DNA from: Macrotis lagotis
Taxonomy: Eukaryota > Chordata > Mammalia > Peramelemorphia > Peramelidae
Assembly: GCF_037893015.1 (NCBI RefSeq)
Contig: NC_133666.1
Span: 462,696,867-462,760,866, forward strand
Direction: 5' to 3'
DNA: 64,000 nucleotides
The notes below the pieces were generated by a model, which saw only the letters and a list, made by a program, of their open reading frames with translations, did not search any database and was not told the DNA's origin. A program made the translations under genes and the position numbers. Shown piece by piece: positions 9,893 through 20,720 of the stretch. The first letter of the stretch is position 1; each line of letters begins with the position of its first letter.

Positions 9893-10048
9893 TTTTTTTT
9901 TTTGTAGTTTTTGCAAGGCAATGGGGTTAAGTGGCTTGCCCAAGGTCACACAGCTAGGTAATTATCAAGTGTCTGAGGTCGGATTTGAACTCAGGTACTC
10001 CTGACTGTAGGGCCGGTGCTCTATCCACTGTGCCACCTAGCCGCCCCT
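9893..10048 (-). mobile_element. tRNA-derived SINE
   Basis: Antisense copy: T-run, TTTTTGCAAGGCAATGGGG, GGTCACACAGCTAGGTAATT, CCACCTAGCCGCCCC. It lies directly after the L1 3' UTR piece. Confidence 0.93.
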
Positions 10049-10619
10049 GGATTTATTTTTAAGTGTCCACAAAAGACAGTCTTTCCAAATAACATAGATT
10101 ACATGGGATCAAAGGTCTTTATCTTTTTGGAAAATTCTTTCTTGCTTTTAATTAATTTCTATAAGATACACATTGCGGCATGCTCATGGCTAACTTACAA
10201 TTTATGCAAGATCACAAACTGCAAATCAAGGAAAAACTCCTTACAAGTCAATCTCAAAGATATTAAGCTTAAAATATATGCCATTGATTAGCTGTTACAA
10301 ATACTTTTTGACCCTTTCTCCCTTATCTTGTTCTTTTTGCCTTGGGACTGAATTAGGTAAGCTAATAAGATTTGAATGTAGTATGTCTTCTTTTATGGAC
10401 AAGGAAAGAAAATACTTAAAAGCTATCCTCTGATTAATAAGGGGAAAGAGAGATATGGCACCCTTCTTTTACTACAATGAAGTAAATGTATTTGTTAGAT
10501 CCCTCTTTTTGCTTCAGTCACTGTCCCTGATCTTTCTCTTTCCCCTTCATTCTCATTTAGACCTATGATTTCATTGGCCTAGGGACATAACAATAAATCT
10601 CCTTCATTTCAAATCAGTA
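10049..10619. other. Unassigned sequence
   Basis: No repeat or gene was recognised. A 91-codon plus-strand frame starts inside the preceding SINE and is not credible as a gene. Confidence 0.4.
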
Positions 10620-10790
10620 ACTGTTGTGCAACTACAACTTAAAGTGGCAACAACTAACTTGCTAAGTTAAATGACTTAACCTGGGGTCACATAGCATGTA
10701 GATTAGGTTCCTAATTTGAATTCCGGTCTTCCTGACTGAGGCCAATTCTTCTAACCTGTAAGGGTACTGCTAAGTTTTATTAAGAGAATT
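10620..10790 (-). mobile_element. Old MIR-like SINE relic
   Basis: Antisense core words are visible: AAATGACTTAACCTGGGGTCACATAG, TTTGAATTCCGGTCTTCCTGACTGAGG. Strongly diverged. Confidence 0.6.
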
Positions 10791-11032
10791 GTCCTGGAAG
10801 AAATAGTGTCAGTAATTCAATGATGGTCAAGCATTAGAATCACCTGTATTCTAGAACTCACTTTTGAAACATAATACCTAGGAGAATATGTTTTCATGAA
10901 ACTTCCAGTCTAGGAAAAAATGTACTAATAGCTGTGTTTTTGTATTCTCTGGTAAATTTAAAAATAGGAATAGAGCATCACTTTATTGTCAATTCATTGC
11001 ATCATGGTGTGATATTGTTGCCTTTAGATTTA

Positions 11033-11330
11033 GTTGAGTGCCAACCCTGAAGTCAGGGAGGACCTGAGTTCAAATTTGACCTCAGAAACTTATTAGCTGT
11101 ATGATCTTGAGCAACCCTGATTGCCTTACATCCAGGATTATCTCCAGCTGGAGATAGTCTGGTCCCTGGACTCAGATGATTCTAGAGAAGAGAGTGAGAT
11201 TAGTGAATTAGTGTAGCACCCCACCTTACTCAAATCCAATTTGAGTTGTCATGGCCATCGCCTCTGGATGTCATGGTCTTCTTCAAGAATGAAAGACAAA
11301 CTTCATCATCAGTTTCCTCATTGAACATCA
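11033..11330 (+). mobile_element. tRNA-CORE SINE with distinct RTE-like 3' end
   Basis: The head reads GAAGTCAGGGAGGACCTGAG then TTCAAATTTGACCTCAG. The middle is GGATTATCTCCAGCTGGAGA. The end is CAAATCCAATTTGAGTTGTCATGG, then TCATGGTCTTCTTCAAGAA. The 3' half matches 58420-58612, so this is a separate composite SINE family from MAR1. Confidence 0.75.
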
Positions 11331-12560
11331 AAGAAAAAATATATAGCCTCTACTTTATAGCTATCAGAGTTCTTTATTCACAGCTTCTTTCCAGTTAATA
11401 TAGTTGTATGCTTTTTTGAATTTTAAAGACATTTGAACATAAAATTAAACCTTAATCTAATGAAACAAACTCATTCCAATTTTTAGTCAGAAACTTACTA
11501 TATAATAAATTTCCTGGGTCAATGGCTGGATTAACTTTCAATAGTTGAAATTTAGTCTTATAATTCTATTTTCTACCATAGGCTAAAGCATTTGATTCTT
11601 GGTGTTACAGTTTCAGATTTTAAGCATGTCAATATTACCTTAAAAAATCCCCATGACATTATTATTGGCTTTTCCTTTTTTCAATTTCTATGCTATGGCA
11701 CATAGACCTTAATTCATTTTCCTTTAATTTTAATGGAATCTTATGATATCTTAGTTTCTTGGTATAAAGTTTTCCAGTCTACATCTTCTAGTTATCTTCG
11801 GGTTAATGCAACTTAAACTTGTTATTGGATTCAGAGGCTCTAGTTTTGGCTAGTCTCAGCTCTGACAATTTACTAGCTATATTGGAAAAGTACCAGGATA
11901 GTTACTTAAAAGTCCCTGAACTTCAGTTTCTTCAGTTTGAATTTTAGAACTGGAAAGAATATTAGAGATTAGCTAGTTTAAACCTTTAATTTTACAAATA
12001 GGGAATTTGAGGTCTGGCATTATCTGCCTTGAAGAGTTATTTTGAGAAAAGCATTTGATAAACTTTTAAAAGACAGTTATCATAATGTAGCTATTTTTAC
12101 AACTGAGAGCTGATATTGCTGTCTGTGCTTAGATTCTGACTCCCAGAGATTAGAGATAGATTTACTTTTTAGACAGACCAGACTGTCCAGAAGGCTCCAT
12201 TTACTAAAACTAAATCAGTGATCAGAAATATGCTGGTCCAGGGGAATATATTTCTTTTCTTTGTGAACAATATTGTTTCCTTGAAACAATAATTGAGGTG
12301 AATTCAACTATAGCCTAGGAAAACAGTTCTTCTGGAGATATGTCCTAGCAAGACTCACTGCAAGTGCTGCAGCCTTTGTCTCCCCAGAAAACTTGCCACT
12401 AAGGTCCTTAAGCATTGTCAAATGTTCAACATCAGAAATAGAAATGGTTTTTATCCATGGAAATAACATTAAGAAGCTGCATTTCCATCTGCTTTGCCAT
12501 TGAAACTTAAGGATCATGTGGTCTCCCCATCTGACTCACAGCTAAAGTCTCTTATCTATA
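11331..12560. other. Mostly unassigned sequence
   Basis: No gene was recognised. Near 11940-12015 is a diverged MIR/L3-like block (AACTGGAAAGAATATTAGAGATTAG ... ACAAATAGGGAATTTGAGG). The stretch at 12300-12530 looks unique and is slightly richer in GC. Confidence 0.4.
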
Positions 12561-12564
12561 TTAT

Positions 12565-12690
12565 TTTCTTCCCACCCTCACCTGATTACAAAGTGAACTC
12601 CCCAAGAACAGAGACTGTTTTGTTTTTCCATTTATATTCCTAATATTTAACACTGCTTTGCACATACTTTGTGTAATGAACTTTTTCTTT
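12565..12690 (+). mobile_element. L2 3' end relic
   Basis: Pattern TGAACTCCCCAAGAACAGAGACTG, then TTTATATTCCTAATATTTAAC and GCTTTGCACATACTTTG. This is the usual order of the L2 3' terminus. Confidence 0.65.
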
Positions 12691-13145
12691 TATTCATTTG
12701 TTCTTTTTTTCATTTGTTCATTCATGTAGTCAAGAGAGATGGAAACTACTAGTCTTTGAATTTTTTAAAATTTTGAACACAATTGTTTTCATTCTTTTTT
12801 TAAGTTTTTTCTACTGTTTTCATTCTTAAAGTTGTTTTCATTTTATATAAATTATACTTAGCAGTTCAGAGCTAATCAGAAGACTGATTTTTATTAATAT
12901 TAGATTTCTCCTGTACTCCAATGCTACAACGAATCTCTGACTTAATTAATGTGGCTATTCCCTCCAAAGCTTCACATTCATGCTTTCTTATATACCACTA
13001 AGATTTTTTTCCCATAACTCATTGGGCTGTGCTGGTGACCCTAAGTTCTCAAAGGTAAATTCAGCAGAGGTTACATTCTGGCAGAAAATCCTCAACACAC
13101 CAGCACCAGCAACCCACAGTGCCTGTCTTTGGTCAGACGGTATAG
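12691..13145. other. Unassigned T-rich sequence
   Basis: Nothing was recognised. Two overlapping frames of about 80 codons at 12980-13236 run on opposite strands and show no known motif. Confidence 0.35.
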
Positions 13146-13147
13146 AC

Positions 13148-13800
13148 ACGTTTATCAAATACCTATTGCATTTTTGGCACTGTACCAAGCGCTGGGATAC
13201 AAAGAGAAGAAAAAGATAGCCCTGCTCCTTATTCATAATCTAATGAGGGAGACAGCAGATTAAAAAAAAACTGAAAGGGGAGGGATGGTGAAGTCCAGGG
13301 GATGACAGCCAGGTGGGAAACAATGAGGTGCTGCCCTCAGCTGCTGTGTTATTTTTTTTTTTTTGAGTACCACTCCTCATGACCCCCAAGGGCCTGGTGA
13401 TTTCTTGGCAAAGACACTGCAGTGGTTTGCTATTTCCTTTTTCATTATTTCTCATTTTACAGATGAGAAATTGAGGCAAATAGGGTTTAAGTGATTTGCC
13501 TGAGGTCACATAGATAGTATGTAGCTGAGACCAAATTTGAATTCAGATTTTCCTGACAGTTACTAGTGTTTAATGCACTGGGCCACCTAGGTGACCCTGG
13601 CTGCCCTGGTTTTTCTCCTTAAGTGTGAGTATCTGGGAAGAACTCTCTGCTGTCCAACCACAATCTCTCCAGGCAGATGGAGGGAGGGATTCAGGGACAG
13701 AGGGTGCCAAAGAGATATGTGTTTCAGGGTTAATATGATCTTGCAGCCTGTTGATATTCCTAAAACGTCCACGAGTACAGCCAGGTGAGAAATTATGGGA
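13148..13800 (+). mobile_element. Unclassified ancient repeat, split by MAR1
   Basis: Starts with TATCAAATACCTATTGCATTTTTGGCACTGTACCAAGCGCTGGGATACAAAG in pieces, and then ATTCATAATCTAATGAGGGAGA. It shares this layout with 33965-34390 and 62600-62730. It also shares GTGCTGCCCTCAGCTG with 20454-20470. Family assignment is unknown to me. The MAR1 at 13350-13602 interrupts it. Confidence 0.5.
13350..13602 (-). mobile_element. MAR1-type SINE
   Basis: Antisense order is T-run, CTCATGACCCCCAAGGG, TTCTTGGCAAAGACACTGCAG, TTTACAGATGAGAAATTGAGGC, CTGAGGTCACATAGATAG, GGGCCACCTAGGTGACCC. Confidence 0.8.
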
Positions 13801-13834
13801 TGGTTGTTTGGGGTACAGACTTTAAATGATAGAT

Positions 13835-13990
13835 GCTTTTATTATTTTCATGTTTCAGTTGAGGAAACTGAGCAGAGGTAAAATGACCTGCCCAGAGTCA
13901 CACAATTAATAAATATCTGAGGCTACATTTGAATTTAGGTCTTCCTGACTTTAATTCCAGTACTCTATTGGGCCACTGAGCAACCTGATG
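13835..13990 (-). mobile_element. MIR/THER1 relic
   Basis: Antisense core: GTTGAGGAAACTGAGCAGAGG, TGCCCAGAGTCACACAATTA, TTTAGGTCTTCCTGACTTTA. Confidence 0.8.
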
Positions 13991-15465
13991 ATTTATGACT
14001 GCCAAAATAATCATCACCTAGTGGTGGTAATTAGTTCTGGTAATGAACCTGTTTGATCTAAGACTGATCCTCAAATGACAGAGACTGAAAGTCACAATTT
14101 GGGAGTACATACGATGAGGGGGTCATTGAATGATGACTATAGTGGAGTATATCAGTAGTGAAATAATAGATATTTCTTTGAACTCTAACATTAAAAGAGA
14201 GACATGTTTTCCCACTCACCCCCTTTTAATTCCTCATAGCTTGAAAGAGTTGAGTAACAGCATTTCCTTTATTTTGTCTTGAAATTTTAACTCCAGGTGC
14301 CAAAAACAAAAAAACCCCAAAAGACTAGAGACTATTTGATTTTTGACTAGATTTCTTTAAAAATCCAGACTATTTTTGCAAGGCAAGCAATTAAATAATT
14401 TCCATTTTTGAGAACAAGCTCAATCACCTGTTTCACTAGCACCATCTTCAAACAAGATTGAGCAGGTGAGTCTTTTCTGAATCCAGCAACCCTCCACATC
14501 TGTCACTTGAATGCAAAGAGGAGCCAGTGCCAGGCAAACACCACATTTGTCCCTGATTTCTTCTTTGTACACTTCAAAGAGCTCAGACAGATAGTACAGA
14601 TTAGACTGATGCTCCTTAGATTGCTCTCCAGGTAAGTGTTCATGGCTGAATGAACCAGGGCAAGAAAACAAATGTTTGTAGAGTCTGGTTTCTCATTTGG
14701 ATTCTACAATTCAGTCTTCTCATTTTTTTTGTTGAATCCTGGGGGTTCTGGATTTGAATCAGGGCTCAAGTCTCAGGCAAGGATATTATGAGTTTGTTGC
14801 CAAAGTTTGTGTTGGCTCCTTTATGTTCGCAAGGTAAAGGTCTTTACCAGACATTTATCACAGCTTGATTTCCTTGGGGCATTCTGCAGAAGGCTGTAGC
14901 TGAGATTTTTCTTCAGCTTTTTACCCCTCCCTTACCCAGTGACATCATGGCCTCCTTTAGCATATTATGTATAAGGTTGGTTACAATGGAAAAGTAAATT
15001 CCCAAAAGAAATTCTTTTCTCTCCTAAAAAAAAAGGTCTTCAAAAAAAAAATGACTAGTCCTAAAGGTATATTTTTTGGACAAAAGACTTGTTAAGATTC
15101 TGCTTATGAGTGTAGGTAGAAAATGTTCCTGGCACAAGAAATTTTTTTTTCTTAAGATTATTTTCTTATATTCCAATAAAGACTGTTTTTCCCTCCTCCT
15201 ACTTTTCATGAAGTAATTCCTCAGTCAAAACAAGCATCTTTAGATATTCTTAAAAACATCTGGTGTATAGAAGTAGAGGCAACATTTGACTTTTTGCTCT
15301 TATTATAATTTTGATACTCAGGTACCAGTCTTTGGTATATGTCAATTCCATTCATTGATATATAGTGAAGAAAGAATAATAAAAGTTTCTCCTTGAAAAC
15401 TGGTGCTCCAGTTGCCAATGTAAGTGGAAAAAAAACCAATCAGAACACAATATACAAAGTTGTCA
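13991..15465. other. Non-repeat stretch of 1.5 kb
   Basis: The longest piece of this part of the window without a recognised repeat. It contains an 83-codon minus-strand open frame (14420-14671) of mixed composition. On the plus strand it has two good matches to a 5' splice site: CAGGTGAGT near 14463 and CAGGTAAGTG near 14629. No acceptor, promoter or known domain could be assigned, so this is not called as a gene. Confidence 0.4.
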
Positions 15466-15713
15466 TTTCATTTCTTCTTGTTCTTGTTCTCTTCCTCCTC
15501 CTCCTCTGCCTTCTCCTTCTTCTTCACCTTTTTCTCCTTTGCATGTTCTTTTCCTTTCTCCTCCTCTTCTTCTTCCCCCCCTCCTCTTTCTCCTCCTTCT
15601 ACTCATCCTCCTGCTCCTCCTATTTCTCCTTCTTCCCTTTTTCCTGCTCTTCCTAATCTTCTTCACCTCTTTCTCTTCCTCCTTAGTCATTATCATCATC
15701 CTCCTCTTTAGTT
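15466..15713. repeat. Polypyrimidine (TTC/TCC)n tract
   Basis: About 250 bp of almost pure C/T on the plus strand, made of irregular CTTCTTC, CTCCTCC and TTTCTCC units. The opposite strand reads as Arg/Glu/Lys-rich frames, which are an artefact of the purine repeat. Such tracts can form triplexes (H-DNA). Confidence 0.92.
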
Positions 15714-16332
15714 TTTGATATATTTCATTTTTAAATTACATTTATATAAAGCATCAGTTATCAAAACTGTCTACTATTGGCTAAGAAATAGAGTAGTGGA
15801 TCAGTAGAATAGATTAGGTACAAAAGAGACAGTACATGACCATGGTCATTTACTGTTTGATAAACCCAAAGATTCCAGTTTCTGGAAAAAGAACTCATTC
15901 TTTGATAAAAACTGCTAGGAAAACTAGAAGATAGTATGACAGAAACTAGAAATAGAGCAGCATCTCACACCCTAAACCAAGATAAGGTCAAAATGGGTAC
16001 AGGATCAAGACATAAAAAGATAATTTTATAAGCCAATTGGGAGGACAAGGAATAGCTTACCTGCCAGGTCTATGGAAAGGGGAGCAGTTTATGACCAAAG
16101 AAGAGATAGAGAATATTATTAAAAACAAACTGGATAATTGGATTGTATTAAATTAAAAAGGTTTTGTATAAACAAAACCACTGCAACCAAGATTAAAAGG
16201 AATGTAGTAAACTGGGAAACAGTTTTTACAAGTAATGTTTCTGATAAAGGACTTATTTTAAAAATATATAGATAACTGAGGCAAATTTATATTAAAAAAG
16301 TCATTCCCCAATTGATTAATTCCCATATCCAA

Positions 16333-16368
16333 GGATAATTCTCAGACAAAGGTAATTCTCAGACAAAG
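16333..16368. repeat. 18-bp tandem duplication inside L1
   Basis: GATAATTCTCAGACAAAG is followed directly by GGTAATTCTCAGACAAAG. Other L1 sequences have only one copy of this region. Confidence 0.8.
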
Positions 16369-16756
16369 AAATCAAAGCTATCTAGAGTCAGATGAAAAAT
16401 TGTGTTAAATCATTATTGATCAGAGAAATGCAAATTAAGTCTCTCTGAGGTACCACCTCACACCTTTCAGATTGGTCAATATGACTAGAAAGGATAATGA
16501 TCAACGTTGTAGGGGATGTGGGAAATCTATGTATTGTTAAGTGATTGAATCTTTGGGGAATTATGTCCAAAAGGGCAAAAAAAAATGTGCTTACCCTTTG
16601 ATCCATCTATATCCCTGCTGGTTCTATATAGATCATGAAAGAGGGTAATAATCCCACATATACAAAGCCATTCATAGCAGCTTTTTTTTTTGTGGTGGCA
16701 AAGAATTGGAAAGTGAGAGGATGTCCATCAATTGAGAAATGACTGAACAAATTATG

Positions 16757-16760
<4 letters not shown>

Positions 16761-16804
<44 letters not shown>
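16761..16804. repeat. (GT)n microsatellite inside L1
   Basis: About 21 GT units replace a short part of the ORF2 C-terminal region. L1 similarity continues on both sides. Confidence 0.93.
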
Positions 16805-16812
<8 letters not shown>

Positions 16813-17454
16813 TATGGAATATTATTTGTTCTATAAGAAATCATGAGGGATGGGATTTCAAAAAGCCTGGAAAGACTTGTATGAATTGATGTGGAACGGA
16901 GCAGAACCAGAAGAACATTATGAACACAACAACAACATGATGAGATGATCAACCATGTTGGACTTGTTCATTTCAGCAGCATAAAAATCAAGGACAATTT
17001 TAAGGAATTTGTGATGGAAAATGCTATCATATCTAGAGAAGAAACTATGAACAAATGATAAACAAAGGTTATTATCTTCAATTTCTAAAAGTTGTCTTAT
17101 GTATTACATAATTTTGTAATCTCTAATGTTTTCTTTCTTTCTTTTGGATCTTATTCTTCTTTCACAGCACATTAAATTATATTTAACATGGTTACAAATA
17201 TAAAGCCTATATCAGATTTCTTTCTGTTGGAGGGAGGGGAAAGAGGAGGGAGGGAGGAAGAAAAATTGTAAAATCAAAACTTTGGGAAAAAATGATTGGT
17301 TAAAATTACCTTTGAATATAGTTGTAAAAACAAATAAAATATTTAAAGAATGTACAAAAAAAAGGAAGTCTACCTTTTCAAAGTTTTATGAAGGATTTAC
17401 CTTAGAGTAAAGAGAAAAAAATCTAGCAATCTAGATGGTGTGGCAGCGTGTTCT

Positions 17455-18040
17455 CATTAGTTAATTTTTTTATTCATAAATTTTGTTTTATGTTTCATTT
17501 CCCAATATATTCATGCTTGACCCAGAGACTCATCAATTATAACACTGTATTCAAAAAAACGTTCAATAAAACTAACTACAAAATTCCATAAAATATGGAG
17601 TACGCCATGTCTATAGTCCTCTACCATTGAAAACATGAGATTGAAGAGTATTTTTATATCCCTTCTTTGAAGGTCAACTTAGTCATTTACAATTTTTGAA
17701 TATTCAGCAGTAATTTCTTGTTGCTCTTTCCTTTTACACTGTTATAATTATTGTGCATTTTGTTTTCTGGTTCTCTTTATTTTCCTTTATGTAAGTTCCT
17801 ATGTCTTTCCATTCCTCCCTGTAGTCTTAATATGCTTCATTTTGAAGGGACTAATTTTATTTTCTTTTTTAATTAAAATTTTGTCAATTGCAAACAAAAG
17901 AAGATTACATTTACAGATTACTCTCACTTCATGAGAGATCTCTTGTTACAAAGTTAAACATTTAAAGCTAATAATAAAGTGATCTTACCTGAATGTGCAT
18001 GTAGCATTCCATATCTGCAGCATTCCACTGCCTCTCCATT
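17455..18040 (-). mobile_element. Possible antisense LINE relic
   Basis: T-rich, with a T-run at its left edge (17461-17471) and words typical of antisense marsupial LINE ends. Individual landmarks are weak. It could be an old L1 3' UTR or unrelated DNA. Confidence 0.3.
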
Positions 18041-18054
18041 AAAAATTGATGAAT

Positions 18055-18145
18055 AAAATCTGGCCTCAGATGCTTAATAATTACCTAGCTGTATGACCTT
18101 GCACAAGTCACTTAACCCCATTATCTTGCAAAAACTGAAAATAAA
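18055..18145 (+). mobile_element. tRNA-derived SINE, 3' part only
   Basis: Holds TCTGGCCTCAGATGCTTAAT, AATTACCTAGCTGTATGACC and ATCTTGCAAAAACTGAAAAT. The tRNA-like head is missing. The DNA transposon that follows starts directly in its tail. Confidence 0.85.
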
Positions 18146-18147
18146 TA

Positions 18148-18882
18148 CCATATTTACCCATGTATAACATGCAACCTTTTTTGAAAAGCTTGGAGTTTAA
18201 AAACTGAGAGTATCTTATGCAGTGCTTGTAGATTTTTTTACTTGCATTTCCCACTTTTTCACATGTGTTGTCTTTATGTTCATTGCTTCATATTTGTTAC
18301 CAGTATATTAGATTACATTTTGCCACATCGTGCCCAGAAATGGCTCAGAAAAAATTTTCGTACAGTTGCTAAATTCAAGTTTAAAGTGATCCAATTTGCA
18401 CTTGATGTACTGCTGAACATCAGTTCTGATGTTCACTGCTGAACAACAATTCGAGACTGGCTAAGGGAAGAAGAAACCCTACTGAAAATGTCCTGGCAGA
18501 AGAAGACCATGAGATGCAAGTCAGCAAAATGACCTGAGTTAGGGAATTGAAGAGGATTGAAGAGCAAAGGTCCATTGGAATTCCTGTGTACACAAAGATG
18601 GTTCAGCAGGAGGCCAGAAGAATTGCTGATGAAAAAGAAGCTACTGATTTCAAAGGAGGACACACTTGGTGCTTCAGGTTCATGAATGGACTAAGCATGC
18701 ACACACACACACCAGACCTTCCCAAAAGATGCCTGAAAACTATGAGCAGAAGGTCCTTCAATTTCATGATGAATAAAACTTGAGTTCAATAATGTTATGT
18801 AATACTTTATTTTTCAAATTTCAGGCCCCCAAATTAAGTTCCATCATATACATGGGAGCATCTTATATAAGGGGAAATACAG
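18148..18882 (+). mobile_element. pogo/Tigger-type DNA transposon relic
   Basis: About 735 bp with imperfect inverted ends: CCATATTTACCCATGTATAA on the left and, reversed from the right end, CTGTATTTCCCCTTATATAAG. TA dinucleotides flank it (18146-18147 and 18883-18884), as expected for Tc1/mariner-pogo insertion. The plus strand encodes part of the N-terminal DNA-binding region. RSIGIPVYTKMVQQEARRIA, then TDFKGGHTWCFRFMNG (about 18567-18690), resembles the CENP-B/Tc5-type helix-turn-helix of pogo transposases and of host genes derived from them. The DDE catalytic domain is absent, so this is a non-autonomous internally deleted copy. A 66-codon frame at 18242-18442 lies upstream. Confidence 0.75.
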
Positions 18883-18891
18883 TAAATGAAC

Positions 18892-19345
18892 AAAATTCTC
18901 TTTTTCTTTCACTCCTTTCCCATTGAATAAAAAAGGAAAATAATCAATTTCTTATAACAGATTTGCATAGTCAAGCAAAAAATTCCTCAATGACTGTGTA
19001 TTATGATTGGTCATTACATTGATCACAGTTCTTAAGATTTTCAAAGTTATTCATTATTACATATTATTATTATAAATTGTTCTGTTTCTGTTCATTTCAG
19101 TCTTCAGTTTATAAAAGTCCTCAGAATTGTTATTTTTGTAATATTGATATTATATATTGTTTTCCTTGTGCTTACTTCACTCTTCACTTCTTACTTCACT
19201 TCATCAGTTGTAACAAATCTTTCCCTGGGCTTTTTAAATGACCTATTTCCTCATTTCTTACAAAGCTATATACCCCCAGCAGATTCCTATGCCTTGTTTT
19301 TCAGTTATTTCTCAATTGATGGACATTCCCTAAGTTTCCTGTTAA
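18892..19345 (-). mobile_element. L1 3' end, antisense
   Basis: The right end TTTCTCAATTGATGGACATTCCCTAAG is the complement of the ORF2 segment around CCATCAATTG. Leftwards it continues into the 3' UTR complement (TTACTTCACTCTTCACTTC, GATCACAGTTCTTAAGATTTTCAAAG). Confidence 0.7.
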
Positions 19346-20070
19346 AAGGAAAAAAAGGTAAGAAGAAATCAAAGAATAGGGAAGAAAAGTTAAAGGGAAA
19401 ATGGCTTCAAATCATGTCAGATTCAAGATTTATATGGTTGGAACTAGGGAAAGAGAATCAATAAGCATTGGTATGAAGCATCAGGAGTATCAGGGATTCA
19501 TATTGCATTAGGTAATATCTACTGGTAAGGTCCATTATATTAATAAGACTAAGGCTAGGGAATAAGACTAGGGAGAGTGAAGAACAGTACTGAGGTTCCT
19601 GCCAAAATGGTTTGGTGGAAAGATCGTAAAATTTGTCAGAAGATATTATTTCAATCTTAGGTTACTATGTGCTATCTGAGGGACCTTGGGCATCTCTATT
19701 AACCTTACTGAGTTTCATTTTAATTCATCTCTATAATGAGGAGATTGAACTAGGTGGTCCCTTCCTAATTAATCCAAATTTTGAGATCTTTTCTGATACA
19801 CACTTTAATGGGTGTTTGCAGTCCAATATCTTTGTTATTTTGATGGAACTATGAATTCATCTCTATAGCTATGTTTCTATCTGTTCGTCTATCTCTCTCT
19901 ATTTGTCTCTCTGTCTTTCTATCTATCCATCCATCTGTATATCTAACTACACACATTACATGTACATATAAATATACACTCACATATAGATACATATATG
20001 ATTTGTAACCTCTTTGTGCCTTTCATTCTGCATGAGATTTTTGTCCAAGTTCTTCTTTGAGGCAATAGGA
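19346..20070. other. Unassigned, with TCTA/TCTG-rich patch
   Basis: No gene was recognised. 19855-19945 is a degenerate CTAT/CTCT/CTGT tract. A short local repeat AATAAGACTA(A/G)GG occurs twice at 19542-19573. Confidence 0.45.
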
Positions 20071-20074
20071 CTTA

Positions 20075-20250
20075 GAAGATAAATTATAAGTTTTGAAATC
20101 AAGAATAACTGATGCAAATCCTGCTTCAGAAAATTTAGTGTTGTATCCCTGGAACATATATCCCTGTGTTGTTATGAGAATAAAATGAGATGATATTTGT
20201 AAAGCACTTTAAAAACCTTAAATTCTTTATAAATGCTAGTTATATTACCT
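20075..20250 (+). mobile_element. MIR relic
   Basis: Contains GTTGTTATGAGAATAAAATGAGATGATA and TTTGTAAAGCACTTTAAAAACCTT, the MIR 3' portion. Confidence 0.65.
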
Positions 20251-20399
20251 CTGAACCTCAGTTTCCTAATCTGTCCTAGACAATAAATAGTCAATAAATA
20301 GTTATTAATCACCATATGCACTGCGCTAATCCCAGGTTCTATGTTCTGTTTGCTTTGAAAGCCAAAGTGGATAAGGGTTTCTTGTGAACAGTAGTTGAT

Positions 20400-20720
20400 T
20401 ATGGATCAGTCAGTTCTGAGAGACAGGCAAGTTTCATTCCGAAGGAATAGATGATGTGCTGCCCTCAGCTGATTGGAAGGAAGTAAGATTCAGATTCTGG
20501 AATCCATAGTGGCAGAGGAGCACTGGGAGGTGTCCAGTGTGGTAACAAAAAGCCAGAGAGATCCTGGGAAAGTTGGCAGGAGAATCAAGGAAAGTTTTCT
20601 TTTCTTTGTGAAGGGCAAAGCCACCTTGAAATGGTTTCACCCCAAGAGAGGGGTCAGTGCCTTAAAAAGCATCAAGGTTCCCACAGAATCCAGTGAGTCA
20701 ACAGTTAGATATTGTCTTTA
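20400..20720. mobile_element. Unclassified repeat relic
   Basis: Shares GTGCTGCCCTCAGCTG (near 20455) with the unclassified repeat at 13148-13800. The rest looks like a GC-richer old element. Family unknown. Confidence 0.35.

Larger units (their letters stand above)
15755..17355 (+). mobile_element. L1 3' half (ORF2 end plus 3' UTR)
   Basis: Starts in the ORF2 segment equivalent to KTAWYWYQNR (here KTVYYWLRNRVVDQ, near 15764) and LLFDKP. It continues with EVPPHTFQIGQYD near 16446-16485 and FDPSISLLVLY near 16596-16630, then the ORF2 C-terminus. A (GT)n array at 16761-16804 interrupts it. The 3' UTR has the purine run near 17227-17265 and an A-rich end. It contains a small tandem duplication at 16333-16368. 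Many stops and frameshifts are present. Confidence 0.88.

Noticed and set aside
15393-15711. Leu/Phe/Ser-rich and Arg/Lys/Glu-rich frames
   Set aside because: They are translations of the polypyrimidine tract and its complement.
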